Part shown: positions 17,584-25,813 of the stretch, one piece after another
How positions within the stretch are numbered: the stretch's first letter is position 1
Layout of the letters: every line of letters begins with the position of its first letter
NCBI RefSeq assembly: GCF_003112435.1
Contig: NZ_BDOQ01000001.1
Location: forward strand, 186,001-250,000
Origin: Novimethylophilus kurashikiensis
GTDB lineage: Bacteria > Pseudomonadota > Gammaproteobacteria > Burkholderiales > Methylophilaceae
Direction of reading: 5' to 3'
Length of the DNA: 64,000 bases
The notes under the pieces: generated by a model
What the model was told of the DNA's origin: nothing
The model's input: only the letters and a program-made list of their open reading frames with translations
Databases searched by the model: none
Translations under genes and position numbers: made by a program

Positions 17584-18729
17584 ATGGGACGGCTGTTCTG
17601 GAAATTCTTCTTGTTCATCTGGCTGGCGCAAGCGGCGGGCATGATGGGCGTTGGCACCATTTTCTGGTGGAAGCATCATCATCAGCCTGTGCTTGCCTCG
17701 CAAGAAATGCCGCCGAACGGAGTGCGCCCGCCGCCACCTGGAATGCCTGGGCGGGATTTTGATCGTCCCCCGCCAAGACCGCATGAAAACCATCCCCCCG
17801 GTTTCATTCCTATCGAGCCCCTCATTGCTAACATTCTGGTCACCCTCATTTGCGCGTTCGGCCTGGCTTGGTATTTCTCCAAGCCTATTCGCATCCTGCG
17901 CTCTGCTTTTGATGCGGCTGCCGATGGTGATCTGTACGTTCGCGTAACGCCGGTCATGGGGCAACGCCGAGACGAGCTGTCCGATCTCGGGCGCGATTTC
18001 GACCGCATGGCGCAGCAGCTGCAGGCCTTGATGAACGGCCAGCGGCACTTGCTGCACGATGTTTCGCACGAGCTGCGTTCGCCCCTTGCCCGGTTGCAAG
18101 CCGCGGTGGGTGTTGCGCGGCAGAGCCCGGAAAAGATGGCGTTGCTGATGGATCGCATAGAGCTGGAAAGCACGCGTATCAACGAATTAGTAGGCGAATT
18201 GCTTACGCTGTCACGGCTCGAAAACGGTATGCAGGGGGCCATGGACGAGGACATCGCCGTGGACGAATTGCTCGACACGCTGGTGGAAAACGCACGGTTT
18301 GAGGCGGGTATCCGAGGGATCGAGGTCGATCTAAACGGCGATAGTCATGTGGTGGTACAAGGTAAGCCGGAGCTGCTTTATAGCGCCATTGAGAACATCG
18401 TGCGGAACGCCATCAAGTATTCGCCCGATTATGGTGTGGTGAGCCTACGAACCGTTTTCGACGAGCCGCGGCAATGCTTGCAACTCACGATCGAAGACAA
18501 TGGGCCGGGGGTGCCGGAAAGTGAACTGCAACGCATCGTCGAGCCTTTTTTCCGAAGTAGTAACGTCGGCAAGACCGATGGGCATGGTTTGGGACTCGCT
18601 ATTGCGCAACGGGTCGTTACAGCGCATGGAGGTCAGTTGCGCGCCTACAATCGTATTCACGGCGGATTCGGTATCAATATCGAACTCCCGGCAAAAACCG
18701 CCTCTTTACCCGGTTTTACAAGGGTTTAA
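17584..18729 (+). CDS. CpxA-like sensor histidine kinase
   Basis: 381 residues: transmembrane helix ~3-24, a short periplasmic loop of ~50 residues very rich in Pro, His and Arg (PPPPGMPGRDFDRPPPRP-like), a second helix ~77-98, HAMP, phosphoacceptor His162 in HDVSHELRSPL, and an HATPase with DNGPGVP and GLGLAI. The periplasmic part is much smaller than in E. coli CpxA and its His/Pro character suggests metal or charge sensing. The downstream periplasmic Spy/CpxP-like protein is a likely accessory inhibitor or target. Confidence 0.9.
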   Translation: MGRLFWKFFLFIWLAQAAGMMGVGTIFWWKHHHQPVLASQEMPPNGVRPPPPGMPGRDFDRPPPRPHENHPPGFIPIEPLIANILVTLICAFGLAWYFSKPIRILRSAFDAAADGDLYVRVTPVMGQRRDELSDLGRDFDRMAQQLQALMNGQRHLLHDVSHELRSPLARLQAAVGVARQSPEKMALLMDRIELESTRINELVGELLTLSRLENGMQGAMDEDIAVDELLDTLVENARFEAGIRGIEVDLNGDSHVVVQGKPELLYSAIENIVRNAIKYSPDYGVVSLRTVFDEPRQCLQLTIEDNGPGVPESELQRIVEPFFRSSNVGKTDGHGLGLAIAQRVVTAHGGQLRAYNRIHGGFGINIELPAKTASLPGFTRV

Positions 18730-18814
18730 CGGCACCTTACGGGGGCATTTCCTAGAATTGTTTCATCCATTGAATCCGTCGGTTTCAATGCTGGAAAACT
18801 TCTTGGAGACGCTC

Positions 18815-19345
18815 ATGTACTCGACTCAAAATTATCTAAAATCACTCGCCGCACTTTTCTGCGCTTCATTGCTCCTGCCTGCCGCCGCTGTGGCGCAACC
18901 GGGGCGTCCCATCGCCCCTGAACATTGCGGTGTGTTGCCGCCGTCGCCACCGTTTGCGGACGACAAATTTCTGGAGGGGCCTTTGCCGCCGTTTCTACAC
19001 GGTCTGGATCTCACCGAGTCGCAACGCGACGCGGTATTTGACATCCTGCATGCTCAGGCGCCTATGCTGCGGGACCGAATGAAAGCCTTACGCAAAGGCG
19101 AAGAGGCTTTGCGTGGACTGACGCTTTCCATGTCATACGACGAAGACAAGGTGCGCGAGCTCCTTGAAGAAAATAGCGAAAACCTGGCCGAATTAACCAA
19201 GCTGAGGATACAGGGCGAGCATCGAATCTACACCTTGTTGACGGCTGAGCAGCGCAAGCTGGTAGCTGAGCGTAAATCCAAGGGGGAATTCAAGCCCATG
19301 AATCATTGCGAGAATAAGCCGCAGGTTGGATTTAAAGTGCTTTAG
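18815..19345 (+). CDS. Spy/CpxP-like periplasmic protein
   Basis: 176 residues with a signal peptide (hydrophobic core YLKSLAALFCASLLLPAAAVA) and a helical body carrying two LTxxQ motifs (LTESQ, LTAEQ), the hallmark of the Spy/CpxP family of periplasmic ATP-independent chaperones and stress sensors. I start it at 18815, where GGAG lies upstream, because earlier starts would bury the signal peptide. It is encoded 85 bp after the CpxA-like kinase on the same strand and is probably both its regulatory partner and a regulon member. Confidence 0.83.
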   Translation: MYSTQNYLKSLAALFCASLLLPAAAVAQPGRPIAPEHCGVLPPSPPFADDKFLEGPLPPFLHGLDLTESQRDAVFDILHAQAPMLRDRMKALRKGEEALRGLTLSMSYDEDKVRELLEENSENLAELTKLRIQGEHRIYTLLTAEQRKLVAERKSKGEFKPMNHCENKPQVGFKVL

Positions 19346-19393
19346 TGCAATTCCGATTGTTTTGATGCTTTTTGACGGCGTTAATTTTTTTGG

Positions 19394-19428
19394 ATAAGCG
19401 GCAAGAGTTGCCGCTTATTTATTTTAAG
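19394..19428 (+). terminator. Intrinsic terminator after the Spy-like gene
   Basis: Perfect 11-bp stem ATAAGCGGCAA / TTGCCGCTTAT (19394-19404, 19408-19418) with a GAG loop, followed by TTATTTTAA. It ends the CpxRA-Spy-like transcription unit. Confidence 0.8.
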
Positions 19429-19535
19429 ATTAATTTGAATCGATATTTAGTCAATAAAAACAATAAAATATATGATTGTTTTTAACTGTCGTTCATTGCC
19501 GTTTTTCAATCTGACTTCCATTTTTTTAGCCATGA

Positions 19536-19575
19536 AAGATGCCCAATAAAGGGCATCTTCTATTTATGTTTTTTA
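19536..19575 (+). terminator. Second, orphan terminator-like hairpin
   Basis: AAGATGCCC (19536-19544) pairs perfectly with GGGCATCTT (19551-19559) over an AATAAA loop, followed by CTATTTATGTTTTTT. No annotated plus-strand gene ends just before it. It is either a back-up terminator or the end of a small transcript. Confidence 0.5.
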
Positions 19576-19651
19576 AAAATGGTTAAAGTTAATAACTGTT
19601 AACCATAATTAACATTAATTTACAACTATAGCCGTCAAATTCAGCTGCCAG

Positions 19652-19667
19652 TGGCCGATAATTTGCT
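19652..19667 (+). promoter_or_regulatory. Candidate sigma-54 promoter of the EF-hand gene
   Basis: TGGCCGATAATTTGCT matches the -24/-12 consensus TGGCAC-N5-TTGCW, with the invariant GG and GC at the required 12-bp offset. It lies about 70 bp before the EF-hand start codon. No enhancer-binding protein is encoded in the window. Confidence 0.45.
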
Positions 19668-19736
19668 ATGACTTCTTTACGAAGTCGCGATGTATATCAA
19701 CGTGCTTCGTATTTTTAAAACACCAAGGAGCTAATT

Positions 19737-20462
19737 ATGACGAGCATCAGTAGTTTGGCCTCATCCTGGGCCAGTAGTCTGTTCTCGAAGCTGGATACCA
19801 GTAACCACGGGTATTTGACGAAAAGCGATATGGAAAGCGCTTTCAGCAATATCTCGGGTTCTTCCGGCACTTCGAGCACTTCCAGTACCACTAATGCCGA
19901 TAACCTATTTTCTGCTTTGGATAGCAACGGCGACAGCCAGGTATCCAAGGATGAGCTGACAACCGCGCTGGAAAGCCTGGCAAGCCAGTTGGACAATCAG
20001 TTCAACAGCATGCGCATGGGGCAGGGCGGTGACCATATGCCCCCTCCGCCACCTGGTGGGGGTAATGGCAATATGAGCGGCATACCTCCAGCATCGCCGG
20101 CCAACGACAGCGGTTTCACCAAGGATCAATTGACAAGCCAGTTGAGTGAAATCGGCTCCTCTGACAGCCAACGCTCGAGCTTCATCTCCAATGTGGTGAA
20201 CAACTTCGATCAGGCGGATACGGACGGTGACGGCAAGGTGACTTTCCAGGAAGCGCAGGCGCTCAATCAGTCGTTGAATGCTTCTGCCAGCACTAGCAGC
20301 GCGAGTTCATCCAGCAGCGATTCCAGCTCGAACTCCAGCAACACATCGCAGGATCAAGTGCTGTCGCAAATCATGCAGCTGCTGCAAGCCTATGGTGTGG
20401 GTGGATCGGACCATTCTAACCAGCAGAACGGTTTCTCCAGCTTGCTTTCGCAAATGGCTTGA
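19737..20462 (+). CDS. EF-hand calcium-binding protein
   Basis: 241 residues with three EF-hand loops: a degenerate one near residue 19 (DTSNHGYLTKSD), and two canonical ones near 61 (DSNGDSQVSKDE) and 162 (DTDGDGKVTFQE). Between and after them are low-complexity Ser/Thr/Asn-rich linkers and a Pro/Gly-rich stretch (MPPPPPGGGN). There is no signal peptide, so it is cytoplasmic or secreted by a non-Sec route. Such bacterial calmodulin-like proteins buffer or sense calcium. AAGGAG lies at ideal distance from the ATG, and a sigma-54-like promoter and a strong terminator frame it as a single-gene unit. Confidence 0.85.
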   Translation: MTSISSLASSWASSLFSKLDTSNHGYLTKSDMESAFSNISGSSGTSSTSSTTNADNLFSALDSNGDSQVSKDELTTALESLASQLDNQFNSMRMGQGGDHMPPPPPGGGNGNMSGIPPASPANDSGFTKDQLTSQLSEIGSSDSQRSSFISNVVNNFDQADTDGDGKVTFQEAQALNQSLNASASTSSASSSSSDSSSNSSNTSQDQVLSQIMQLLQAYGVGGSDHSNQQNGFSSLLSQMA

Positions 20463-20523
20463 TCGACATTCGCGGTGCATCCCGCTACCCATGGCCTGGC
20501 ATTCAGGTTTGTGGCGCTCACAG

Positions 20524-20549
20524 CCCTGCCGATTCGGCAGGGTTTTTTT
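20524..20549 (+). terminator. Intrinsic terminator of the EF-hand gene
   Basis: Stem CCCTGCCG / CGGCAGGG (20524-20531, 20535-20542) with an ATT loop and seven T directly after it. Confidence 0.9.
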
Positions 20550-20574
20550 GTTTCTGGATGTTAGGCGGGACGGT

Positions 20575-21144
20575 TCAGTCGTCGCGAGAGAAGGTCTCGC
20601 AGAGGATATTGAGCAAGGCGCCGAACACGGGAATGAGATCGGCAGTTGTGAACGGTGCGTTTTCGTCGGTGCCGGCAATCACGAAGGCGATGACGGCCTT
20701 GTCCATGTCTTCGCGGAACTGCACTAGGTAATCCTGCTCCGCCTTGCCTAGGAGTTGGACTTTACGCAGGCCGGATTCGATGCACTCGACACAGGCTTCG
20801 TCGGAGAGTTCGTCGAACAAGGCCCTGCCTATGACGGCAGCGGCCTGGACTACGTCGGGCTCGATATCCTCGCTCTTGAGCGGCAGGGTGAGGATGACGA
20901 AAACAAGCGTGGCGAATGCCTGGTAAACGCTCAACATGTCGAAATTGTCGATGCGTTCGTCGCTGGGCGAACGGCCCAAATGCTGCACGGCCTTGAGCGT
21001 GAGGTACGAGGCGATGAAGGTGGCGGCGACAAAGGTATCTTGCTCCACATCGCCGATGAATTCGGTCGTCTGCGCCTCTGGCATCTCGGCGTGGCAGACG
21101 TCGTAAAGTTCGAGCAGGCGCTCGGAATAGAATTTTTCTTGCAT
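20575..21144 (-). CDS. Unknown protein downstream of kinase/HDOD genes
   Basis: 189 residues, acidic and mostly helical, without a signal peptide. A hydrophobic stretch (VYQAFATLVFVILTLPL, near residues 84-100) could be a buried helix or a weak membrane segment. I do not recognise the family. The ATG at 21144 is chosen because earlier starts would read back towards the end of the preceding HDOD gene and the extra residues look non-native. It is the last gene of the minus-strand string bcp, kinase-HDOD-GAF, HDOD, and is therefore likely tied to that signalling module. Confidence 0.7.
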   Translation of the reverse strand: MQEKFYSERLLELYDVCHAEMPEAQTTEFIGDVEQDTFVAATFIASYLTLKAVQHLGRSPSDERIDNFDMLSVYQAFATLVFVILTLPLKSEDIEPDVVQAAAVIGRALFDELSDEACVECIESGLRKVQLLGKAEQDYLVQFREDMDKAVIAFVIAGTDENAPFTTADLIPVFGALLNILCETFSRDD

Positions 21145-21214
21145 GGCTTTCAATGCTCGGCCGAAAAAGATGCGGGATTGTAATGCTTTTGGCTGCAACC
21201 CGGCAGCGGCGGCA

Positions 21215-22324
21215 CTAGTCTCCCGTATGCCGCGCGATTTGTAGCGCCCATTCGATGGCATCGATTTGGGCAAGGTTGATTGACTTGGGATCTAGCTCGA
21301 ACAGCGTGGCACCATCGGGGGCGATTTCGCCTTCGCACACTTTGGCCAGCGACAGCAACTGGGCGTAGCGACCTTCGTTGGTGAGCAGCGCATGCGTGAC
21401 ACTTTCGGGAAGGTTGGCGCGGGTGAGCAGTTGCTCCAGCGGCATCTGCATGATGCGGTCCAGCAGGGAGAACATGCCGGTGATGAAGAGATTGTCCTGT
21501 TCGCGTTTTTCGAAGCGGGCACCCATCAGTTCCATCATTCTGGCGCGCATCATGGCGTTCTGAGTCAAAGCTGGCGAAGTACCTTCACCTGCGGTCGCTG
21601 CCAATAGCGTCAGCCACTTGGCGAGTTGCTGGCCGCCGAGGATTGCAAGGGCGTGACGAATCGATTCCACGCGGTTGCTCAAGCCGAAGAAGGGCGAGTT
21701 GATGTAGCGCAACAGTTTGAAGGTCAGCGTCACATCTCGCTTGAATATGGCTTCCAATTGCCTGGGCTCGGCATCCTGCCGTACAGCGCCGATCAATTCC
21801 AGTACCGCCGCGTGCGATGGGTTGATGGCTGGCGCTACGGTTGCCAGCGGCCCCAGGTAACTGCGGCCTTCAAAGTAACTGTGACCTTTCGCCAGGGCCT
21901 GCTCCAGGCCTGTCGCATGATTAACGCCACTCACGATCAGATTGGGCGCGGGCGGTATTGCTACGTTATTCGCCACGATGTGGAAGTCGGCAGCGACATC
22001 GACTGCATAAGTGCTTCCCGTATGCTCCACGGCGATACGAAAGCCCTTGCTGCGGGCCTCGGTGCATAGCGGCAACTCAAGCCCGGACGGCAGGGTCAGC
22101 AGAACCGTATTTTGCGGTAGCTTATCGAGCAGCGCTGTATCGTCCAGCCAGACCAGCGGAATCAGGTAAGTCGCTTGCGGCGACTGCAAGTTGCCCAGCT
22201 TGAGCATGACCGGCATGAGCGCCTCTGGCGCTGCTTCTGCCATGGTCAGGCGAACGAAAGCGATGTCTTGCTTGCGGTCGAGGACGAGCGACCGCCTGAG
22301 CAAATGATTGGGATTGAAGGCCAT
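21215..22324 (-). CDS. EAL-like/HDOD domain protein
   Basis: 369 residues with the same layout as the riboswitch-controlled protein at 7180. The N-terminal ~170 residues correspond to a vestigial EAL-type domain with no catalytic motifs (it opens LLRRSLVLDRKQDIAFVRL). The HDOD domain (~175-355) is marked by FKLLRYINSPFFGL and IRHALAILGGQQLAKWL. HDOD domains lack the HD metal ligands and act as protein-protein or ligand switches. It is encoded 10 bp after the kinase-HDOD-GAF gene, so the two HDOD proteins are probably made together. Confidence 0.85.
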   Translation of the reverse strand: MAFNPNHLLRRSLVLDRKQDIAFVRLTMAEAAPEALMPVMLKLGNLQSPQATYLIPLVWLDDTALLDKLPQNTVLLTLPSGLELPLCTEARSKGFRIAVEHTGSTYAVDVAADFHIVANNVAIPPAPNLIVSGVNHATGLEQALAKGHSYFEGRSYLGPLATVAPAINPSHAAVLELIGAVRQDAEPRQLEAIFKRDVTLTFKLLRYINSPFFGLSNRVESIRHALAILGGQQLAKWLTLLAATAGEGTSPALTQNAMMRARMMELMGARFEKREQDNLFITGMFSLLDRIMQMPLEQLLTRANLPESVTHALLTNEGRYAQLLSLAKVCEGEIAPDGATLFELDPKSINLAQIDAIEWALQIARHTGD

Positions 22325-22333
22325 CTTGTTGGG

Positions 22334-24697
22334 TTAGCCCATTTTCTGCTTTAACGCCAGCACGGCCTGGTTGCGCAGGGTGCGGAGCAGCGAAAGCTGG
22401 CGCGGCGTGATGTTCATGGCGTTGGCTTCTTCCATGTCCGCATAAAACAGGGCGATAGCCTTGTTGTTGATCATCACAGGCAGCAACAGAAAACTATGCG
22501 AAGCCACGGCGTCGCGATACCACTGCGGAATCTTGGAGACGATGGTGGGTGAGCTCACATCCTCGATCACGATATCTGCGCCTTTTTCCATGGCCAAGTG
22601 GAACACGTCTGGTGCAAAAGCCAGCGGGAACCGGAACAACGGCATGACCTCGTCGATACGCGAGCCGAAGCCGAAACGAGCAGCCATGACGCCAGCCTTG
22701 GGGTCGCGGACGAAAATCAGGGTGCGATGGAAGCTCATGCCGCGGTGCATGGTTTCGAGCACCATCTGCAGGATATCGTTGAGCTTGTGTTCCTCCACCA
22801 GGGTATTGGTGACATCCTGGATGCCAGCCGAAAGCACGGCCTCAGGATCGGGTTTAGCCTCGCCTTCGTTGGGAATAGCGAGGTCGATCTCGGTACCCAA
22901 CTGAGTAATGCCGGACATGCTGTTGGTTTCATCAGGCTTTTTATCTTCCAGCTTGACGCCGCTCCACACGTTGATCCGCTTCATGAACGGACTCTTGCTG
23001 GAGTCGATGCTGAGAATGCCGGAGCGTACGGCGAGCTCGCCGATACTGGTATCCAGCGCCTTGCTGAGCTGGTCTTCGGTAATGGTGATCGCGTTGGCGT
23101 AACGGTCGCGAAGTTGCTTCAACGCAGAGGTTTTTTCCTTGGTGTCGGTGGTGCCGGCGATTTCGCACAATTCGTTGGCGAGGTTGACGGTGATGGTCAG
23201 CGATTCCAGTTCGCCGCGCGATTTCTTGATGCGATCGCCGGAGAGCTTCTGCATGCCAGTCACGAGGCGATCGGGGAAATTCCAGTTACGGGCCACGCCG
23301 ATGCCGAGATCGTTATAGGTGACGCCCAATACCTTGAGCGCAGCCTTGTCCTCACTGTCGCCTTGCTCTTGCAGACGCTGGATTTCCTGGCTTTCCTCGA
23401 AGAAATAAAAGGTGGACAGCAGCTTACCCAGGTTGCGGAACATGGAGCAGATCATGGCTTCTTCTGCGTCCTTGATGTTACGGCCTGTGGAAAGCTGGGC
23501 AGCAACGATACCGGCGAAGAAAGACGAAATGACTTCGTCCTTGAGCTGCGATGCCTGCGCCTTGTTTTGCAGGAATTCCAGCAATATCAAGGTCATGGCG
23601 ACGGTGCGTACTGTCTCGAACCCGAGGATCACCACGGCCTTGGATATGGTATTGATCTTGCCGCCAAACTGCCCGTAGCTCACCGTATTGACCAGCTTAA
23701 GCAGCTTGTTGGTGAGCGCAAAGTCTTGCAGGATGCTCTTGGTCAGCTTGCTGGCGCTTTCCGATTCGTTGTCGACGACTTTATTGATCTCACTGATCGT
23801 GGACGACAATGCCGGAAAATCGCTCTTGCTGCGCATGCGCCGGAGCAAGAATTCCAGCGTACTGTGCGAATCGTGCGTATTGGACAGCTCTTCGCGTACC
23901 GGATCGAGGTAATCGAGCAGTGCCTTGCGCATGGCACCGGCATTGGCATAGCGATCTTCCGGCTTCTTGGCGATGGATTTCAGGATGATGCCTTCCAGTC
24001 GCTCGTCCACCTGGAAATTGCGGGCAGAAGGAGATTCCGCGGCTTCGTTTGCGTTGCGATGCAGGATTTCGTAGACGTTGTTGCTGTCTACGGCCGGTTT
24101 TCCCGTGACCAATTCATACAGCATCATGCCGAGTGAAAAAAGGTCGCTGCTAGGGCGGGGGCCTTGTCCCGCAATGATTTCCGGCGCGATGTACTGCGGC
24201 GTGCCGTCGATCTTGTTTTCCGTGACGGATTGCTGGGTAACCGTCCGCGCAATGCCGAAATCCATGACCAAAGGCTGGCCACCGCTGGAAAGCATGATGT
24301 TGGCGGGCTTGAGGTCGAGGTGCATGATGCCCTGCTGGTGCGCATACTCGATGGCTTCCAAAACACCGCAAACGATTTGCACTGCGCGGGCAATGGGAAG
24401 CGTGCCTTGTGCGATGAGGTGATGTGCCAGCGTTTGTCCCTGGACGAAGGCGTAAACAAGGTAGGGTGCGCCTTCATGTTCACCTGCATCGAACAGCGTG
24501 ACGATGTGGGGATTTTGCAGCTTGGCGACGATGCGGGCCTCTTTCAGCAGGGCTTCCATGTCGCCCGCCCCCGACTTGAGCGTCTTGATAGCGACCTGAC
24601 GGTCGAGACGGCTATCTTTTGCGAGGTAGACCGCGCCTTGTGCGCCGCGGCCAAGCTCGCGCAGGACCTCGAAACGGCCGCCGATTAATTCTGCCAT
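22334..24697 (-). CDS. Ser/Thr protein kinase-HDOD-GAF fusion
   Basis: 787 residues. An N-terminal Hanks-type kinase (~8-275) has the glycine loop GRGAQG, Lys38 (VAIK), catalytic loop HLDLKPAN (Asp128, Leu replacing the usual Arg of HRD) and DFG at 146. The middle (~285-500) is HDOD, with LLKLVNTVSYG and ISKAVVILGFETVRT. The C-terminus (~630-785) is GAF-like, with ILQMVLETMHRGMSFHRTLIFVRD. No membrane helix or PASTA repeat is present, so it is cytosolic. This joins phosphorylation, an HDOD switch and a small-molecule sensor in one chain. It starts 3 bp after the peroxiredoxin stop and is followed by another HDOD gene. Ligand and substrates are unknown. Confidence 0.88.
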   Translation of the reverse strand: MAELIGGRFEVLRELGRGAQGAVYLAKDSRLDRQVAIKTLKSGAGDMEALLKEARIVAKLQNPHIVTLFDAGEHEGAPYLVYAFVQGQTLAHHLIAQGTLPIARAVQIVCGVLEAIEYAHQQGIMHLDLKPANIMLSSGGQPLVMDFGIARTVTQQSVTENKIDGTPQYIAPEIIAGQGPRPSSDLFSLGMMLYELVTGKPAVDSNNVYEILHRNANEAAESPSARNFQVDERLEGIILKSIAKKPEDRYANAGAMRKALLDYLDPVREELSNTHDSHSTLEFLLRRMRSKSDFPALSSTISEINKVVDNESESASKLTKSILQDFALTNKLLKLVNTVSYGQFGGKINTISKAVVILGFETVRTVAMTLILLEFLQNKAQASQLKDEVISSFFAGIVAAQLSTGRNIKDAEEAMICSMFRNLGKLLSTFYFFEESQEIQRLQEQGDSEDKAALKVLGVTYNDLGIGVARNWNFPDRLVTGMQKLSGDRIKKSRGELESLTITVNLANELCEIAGTTDTKEKTSALKQLRDRYANAITITEDQLSKALDTSIGELAVRSGILSIDSSKSPFMKRINVWSGVKLEDKKPDETNSMSGITQLGTEIDLAIPNEGEAKPDPEAVLSAGIQDVTNTLVEEHKLNDILQMVLETMHRGMSFHRTLIFVRDPKAGVMAARFGFGSRIDEVMPLFRFPLAFAPDVFHLAMEKGADIVIEDVSSPTIVSKIPQWYRDAVASHSFLLLPVMINNKAIALFYADMEEANAMNITPRQLSLLRTLRNQAVLALKQKMG

Positions 24698-24700
24698 GCG

Positions 24701-25237
24701 TTATTTGCCTGCTTTTAAAGTTTTCAGATCGTCGATGATCTGCTGGGAATGACGCGAAGTATCCACGCTCTGGTACACCTTGGCGATCTTGCTGTCTGGC
24801 GCGATGAGGAAGGTGTAGCGCTTGGCAATTTTAATCAGGCCGAGATTGGTGAGCGCCCCATAGCTATCGGCGACCTTGCCATCCTTGTCGGCAAGCAATG
24901 GGAAGGGCAGATGATATTTCTCTGCAAATTTGGCATGAGAGCTGGTGTCGTCCACGCTCACGCCGACGACTTTTGCGCCCAGTGCTTCCAACTGGCGCAG
25001 GTCGTCGCGGAAGCTACAGGCCTCCTTGGTACAGCCGGGAGTGTCGTCTTTGGGATAGAAGTAAAGAACAGTCCAGGTGCCCTGGTAGTCCTTGAGTGCA
25101 TGCACCTTGCCGTTCTGATCGGGGAGAGAAAAGCCCGGCGCGGCCTGACCTTGAGCCGGTGCTTCGGCCGCAGATAAATGAAACCAGAAGAGCAAGCCGA
25201 GCGTGGCGGAAATAAGTGCTATAACCTTCTTTTTCAT
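24701..25237 (-). CDS. bcp: Exported PrxQ/BCP-type peroxiredoxin
   Basis: 178 residues. The thioredoxin-fold core carries PGCTKEAC, the peroxidatic cysteine with the resolving cysteine five residues on, as in atypical 2-Cys PrxQ. Unlike cytosolic Bcp it begins with a signal peptide (MKKKVIALISATLGLLFWF, cleavage after SAAEA), so it probably reduces peroxides in the periplasm. I prefer the ATG at 25237 because the longer frame would hide this signal. It is the first gene of the operon with the kinase-HDOD-GAF gene, which links that signalling module to oxidative stress by position. Confidence 0.87.
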   Translation of the reverse strand: MKKKVIALISATLGLLFWFHLSAAEAPAQGQAAPGFSLPDQNGKVHALKDYQGTWTVLYFYPKDDTPGCTKEACSFRDDLRQLEALGAKVVGVSVDDTSSHAKFAEKYHLPFPLLADKDGKVADSYGALTNLGLIKIAKRYTFLIAPDSKIAKVYQSVDTSRHSQQIIDDLKTLKAGK

Positions 25238-25813
25238 CGAAAAATTCGCCTGAATTAAAAAATCCAGCTGATTGGTGCGGTTATGCAGAAGCAGACCTTG
25301 CTGCTGCTTTTCCTGGACTAGGTCAAAAATCAAATAATGCGTTTATCGTAACTGGAGTTACACAGGTGAGTGCCGGACTGCGGCCCCGGACCAGGCTGAG
25401 TAAGCCAGCTCACGTGCTTATTTTCCTTTGATCCGAGGTTTTCGGAAAGGGTCCTGAGGGTAAGTGTAACATTTTAGTAATTAAGTATATCCCTACACCT
25501 AATGGCGTATAAAATATTGAAACTCATGGAGCCTGAATGCGTTGATTGAGGCCTTAACTAGCTATAGCGCTGGGTCTATAGGAAAAGTCTATGCTGGGAT
25601 AAGCTATAGCCGATTGTTCCTCATGCAATATGTTGTCAAAATGACAAACGTCTTGATCCTGAAGCAGGGGAAAGAATACATGGATAAAAACCTGTGAGGA
25701 TGCTTCAATAATTCACTGGCAGCCAGTTCGCCAATACATAACAACAAGACTTTGGAATCCAGATTCTCTTGGATTTGTAGGCCGCCTAATTTGGAATATG
25801 ACGAGAGAATTGA
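25238..25813. other. Long intergenic region with repeated GCTATAGC palindromes
   Basis: 576 bp between divergent genes without a convincing reading frame. It contains two GCTATAGC palindromes (25561-25568 and 25603-25610) exactly 42 bp apart, an inverted repeat TTGTCA-AAA-TGACAA (25633-25647), and a five-codon frame (MDKNL, 25680-25697) behind AGGGGAAAG. No known riboswitch consensus is recognised. Confidence 0.5.

Larger units (their letters stand above)
19346..19736. other. AT-rich intergenic region between the Spy-like and EF-hand genes
   Basis: This 391-bp, clearly AT-rich gap holds the terminator of the upstream gene, a second hairpin with a T tract (19536-19575), and a sigma-54-like promoter. 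No open frame in it looks coding. About 115 bp separate the two hairpins, enough room for a small RNA. Confidence 0.6.

Noticed and set aside
22598-24136. 512-codon plus-strand frame inside the kinase-HDOD-GAF gene
   Set aside because: Antisense shadow produced by GC-biased codons; the minus-strand protein has clear domain motifs.
25238-25813. Riboswitch or structured RNA before the orphan response regulator
   Set aside because: No match by eye to cobalamin, TPP, FMN, glycine, SAM or c-di-GMP consensus elements.
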